From the NCBI GenBank assembly GCA_021812735.1, contig JAKAMV010000412.1, forward strand, positions 1-8,239: a DNA stretch of 8,239 nt, in the 5' to 3' direction. This DNA comes from Chloroflexota bacterium (GTDB lineage: Bacteria; Chloroflexota; Limnocylindria; Limnocylindrales; CSP1-4). The notes beneath the pieces are model-generated. The model had not been told where the DNA came from, made no database searches, and worked only from the letters and a program-made list of their open reading frames with translations. The translations under genes were made by a program, and so were the position numbers. Of this stretch, positions 6,851 to 8,239 are shown one piece after another. The stretch's first letter is position 1; each line of letters begins with the position of its first letter.

Positions 6851-7861
6851 CTACTCCCCGTCGTCCGCCCAGGCGGCACACCCGGCCCGCAGCAGCGACT
6901 TCGCCAGGTTGAAGCGATAGAACTGGCCGGCCGGGTCGGGCAGCCCGTCGAGGATCCGGTCGATGGCGGCCCGATCGTTCGCCTCGATCACCGAGGCGAA
7001 CGCCGACAGCAGCCGCGCGCCGAAGTCGACGACGCCGTCCGCCGGCCCGTAGCAGCCGATGCACGGGGCACCGGCACTCGGACAGCGTGCGCCACAGCCG
7101 TCGCGGGTCGCCGAGCCGTTGCAGGGCAGCCCCTGCTCGAGCAGACAGAGCGTGGGGTCGACCCGGGGCAGCGCCTGGATCCGCGCGAACGAACGGATCG
7201 TCTTGGCGTGACGCCGCCGCCCGCACTCGTCGCAGACGGTGGAGCGGCCCGCGCCGATCGTCGCTCCCCGCGGCGGCAGTTCCGCGCGCCCCTCGCACGC
7301 GGCGATGGCCAGGTCGAGCACCGCGGCGATCTGGTGCGGTTCCGGCGGGCAGCCCGGCACGAAGTAGTCGACGGGCACTACCTGGTCCAGGGTCCGCAGC
7401 ACGGGGCTGAACTCGGGGAGGCGCAGCTCGCCTTCGGGCATCTGGACGGAGGGCCGCGGCCGCACATGCTCCGGGTTGGCGGTGCTGACCGACTCGTACG
7501 CCGCCTCGAAGATCGCCGCGCCGCTGCTCAGGTTGGCGAGGCCCGGGATGCAACCCTCGCCCGCACACGATCCGAACGCGATCAGGAGCTGCGACTTGCG
7601 GCGCAGCAGGAGCGCCAGCTCTTCGTTCTCGCGGTTGCGGATGCCGCCGCTGAAGAGCGTCAACGCGAGCGCGCCGTCCGGTAGCGCCGCGACGTCGCGG
7701 TACTTGGCGTCCATCACGATCGGCCAGAAGACCAGGTCGAAGGCGGCGTCGAGCGCGAGGATCCGCTCCCCAGTGTTGAGCACGGCGATGTCGCAGCCGC
7801 CGCACGAGGCGGCCCAGTACATCGCGAACTTGGGCCTGGCGTTCCCGGTCGCAGCGCTCAC
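6851..7861 (-). CDS. mvhG: [NiFe]-hydrogenase small (electron-transfer) subunit, MvhG-like
   Basis: This 336-residue subunit carries electrons between the Ni-Fe site and MvhD through iron-sulfur clusters. Twelve cysteines fit three [4Fe-4S] clusters. The proximal set is C20 and C23 (SCGGC), C99 (FGSC) and C171 (VPGCPPEP). The two ferredoxin-like clusters use C210, C213, C239, C247 and C256, C260, C267, C270, in the MvhG-type order CDEC ... CLLEQGLPC ... GCGARC ... PCIGC. There is no twin-arginine signal or membrane anchor, so the enzyme should be cytoplasmic. C104 is an additional cysteine five residues after C99. The start is GTG 7861, which overlaps the mvhD stop by four bases (GTGA) and has GGAGGTGA four bases upstream; the in-frame extension to 8083 runs through mvhD and is not real. 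Annotation pipelines may call it an NADH:ubiquinone oxidoreductase 20 kDa-like protein because of the shared fold. Confidence 0.94.
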   Translation of the reverse strand: MSAATGNARPKFAMYWAASCGGCDIAVLNTGERILALDAAFDLVFWPIVMDAKYRDVAALPDGALALTLFSGGIRNRENEELALLLRRKSQLLIAFGSCAGEGCIPGLANLSSGAAIFEAAYESVSTANPEHVRPRPSVQMPEGELRLPEFSPVLRTLDQVVPVDYFVPGCPPEPHQIAAVLDLAIAACEGRAELPPRGATIGAGRSTVCDECGRRRHAKTIRSFARIQALPRVDPTLCLLEQGLPCNGSATRDGCGARCPSAGAPCIGCYGPADGVVDFGARLLSAFASVIEANDRAAIDRILDGLPDPAGQFYRFNLAKSLLRAGCAAWADDGE

Positions 7862-8239
7862 GCGGTCACCTCCGCGGTGCGCCACGACGTCGCGCCGTCG
7901 GGCGCCGCTGCCTCCGCGTCGCCTGCCGGCACCCCGGCGTCGGATACCGGCCCGCACGGAAGCGGAGCCGCGTCGTCGCGCGCGAGCGCCGTGGGCCAGC
8001 GCAGCGGACCCAACGCGCGCACCTGCTCGACGAACGTCGTGATCTCCTGTGCGAAGAGCGCGCCCTCGCCCGCGCTGGCCCACGTCAGCCGTAGCCGCCC
8101 CGCCGCGATGCCGAACTGTTCGAGCGTGCGCTGCAGGAGTCGATGGCGGCGCAGCGTCTTGTAATTCTGATCGACGTAGTGGCAGTCGCCGGGATGGCAG
8201 CCGCTCACCATCACCCCGTCCGCACCGTCGGAGATCGGA
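7858..8239 (-). CDS. mvhD: Hydrogenase iron-sulfur subunit MvhD-like (5' end outside window)
   Basis: The frame is open to the right edge, so the N-terminus is missing; 126 residues are visible. ISDGADGVMVSGCHPGDCHY is the hallmark MvhD/FrhD-family segment, followed by the QNYKTLRRHRLLQRTLEQFGI helix, RLRLTWASAGEGALFA and a terminal VRALGP. MvhD binds a [2Fe-2S] cluster and links the hydrogenase to HdrA; the upstream Cys motif (RVMCSGR in family members) would lie beyond the window. After LGP the family normally ends, but here about 48 Pro/Ala/Asp-rich residues follow. An apparent GTG/ATG near 8214 is inside the conserved domain and is not the true start. The visible part could be a stand-alone MvhD or the C-terminal domain of an HdrA-MvhD fusion, which occurs in other organisms. 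Its TGA overlaps the GTG of the small-subunit gene. Confidence 0.9.
   Translation of the reverse strand, partial: PISDGADGVMVSGCHPGDCHYVDQNYKTLRRHRLLQRTLEQFGIAAGRLRLTWASAGEGALFAQEITTFVEQVRALGPLRWPTALARDDAAPLPCGPVSDAGVPAGDAEAAAPDGATSWRTAEVTA
7866..7873 (-). promoter_or_regulatory. Ribosome-binding site of mvhG inside the 3' end of mvhD
   Basis: GGAGGTGA reads from 7873 to 7866 on the - strand, four bases before the GTG at 7861 and within the last codons of mvhD. It fixes the small-subunit start and suggests coupled translation of the two subunits. Confidence 0.75.

Noticed and set aside
6046..6912. Long open frame on the + strand across the large subunit gene (288 residues)
   Set aside because: It is antisense to a strongly conserved hydrogenase gene, has no recognisable domain, and is His/Arg/Asp-rich as expected from the complement of GC-rich coding DNA.
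7862..8083. N-terminal extension of the small subunit back to 8083
   Set aside because: It overlaps the conserved MvhD coding sequence and is Arg-rich without family similarity; the GTG at 7861 has an excellent ribosome-binding site.

Overview
The window is very GC-rich, tightly packed bacterial DNA with no RNA genes, mobile elements or CRISPR arrays that I can see. GC content, GTG starts, a secreted Ig-like protein and the gene families suggest a high-GC Chloroflexota, Actinobacteriota or Dormibacterota-type bacterium. This placement is an inference, because no phylogenetic marker is present.

Two gene groups face each other. On the + strand (1-4129) come the C-terminal part of a secreted Ig-like-repeat protein, a membrane-anchored esterase (multi-TM N-terminus, Gly-rich linker, alpha/beta-hydrolase domain), and a membrane protein with the C-terminal catalytic domain of MprF-type aminoacyl-phosphatidylglycerol synthases. 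The last two genes overlap by one base (TGATG). They may form a pair that adds and removes aminoacyl groups on membrane lipids. A 73-bp gap (4130-4202) with short repeats and a palindrome separates the two groups.

On the - strand, read from 8239 down to 4203, lies a compact hydrogenase operon. It encodes an MvhD-type iron-sulfur subunit (N-terminus outside the window), an MvhG-type small subunit with 12 putative cluster-ligand cysteines for three [4Fe-4S] clusters, an MvhA-type [NiFe] large subunit with all four nickel-ligand cysteines, a HycI/HybD-type maturation endopeptidase, and a small tandem-ACT-domain protein. The set resembles group 3c (Mvh) cytoplasmic hydrogenases, which pass H2-derived electrons through MvhD to an HdrA-type flavoprotein. 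Any such partner would lie beyond the right edge. All four visible starts in this operon are best read as GTG, and genes overlap or lie within 23 nt of each other, indicating one transcript with coupled translation.

The points most worth a second look are the tandem-ACT protein built into the hydrogenase operon, an extra cysteine beside the proximal cluster of the small subunit at the spacing seen in O2-tolerant hydrogenases, and the esterase/MprF-like pair.
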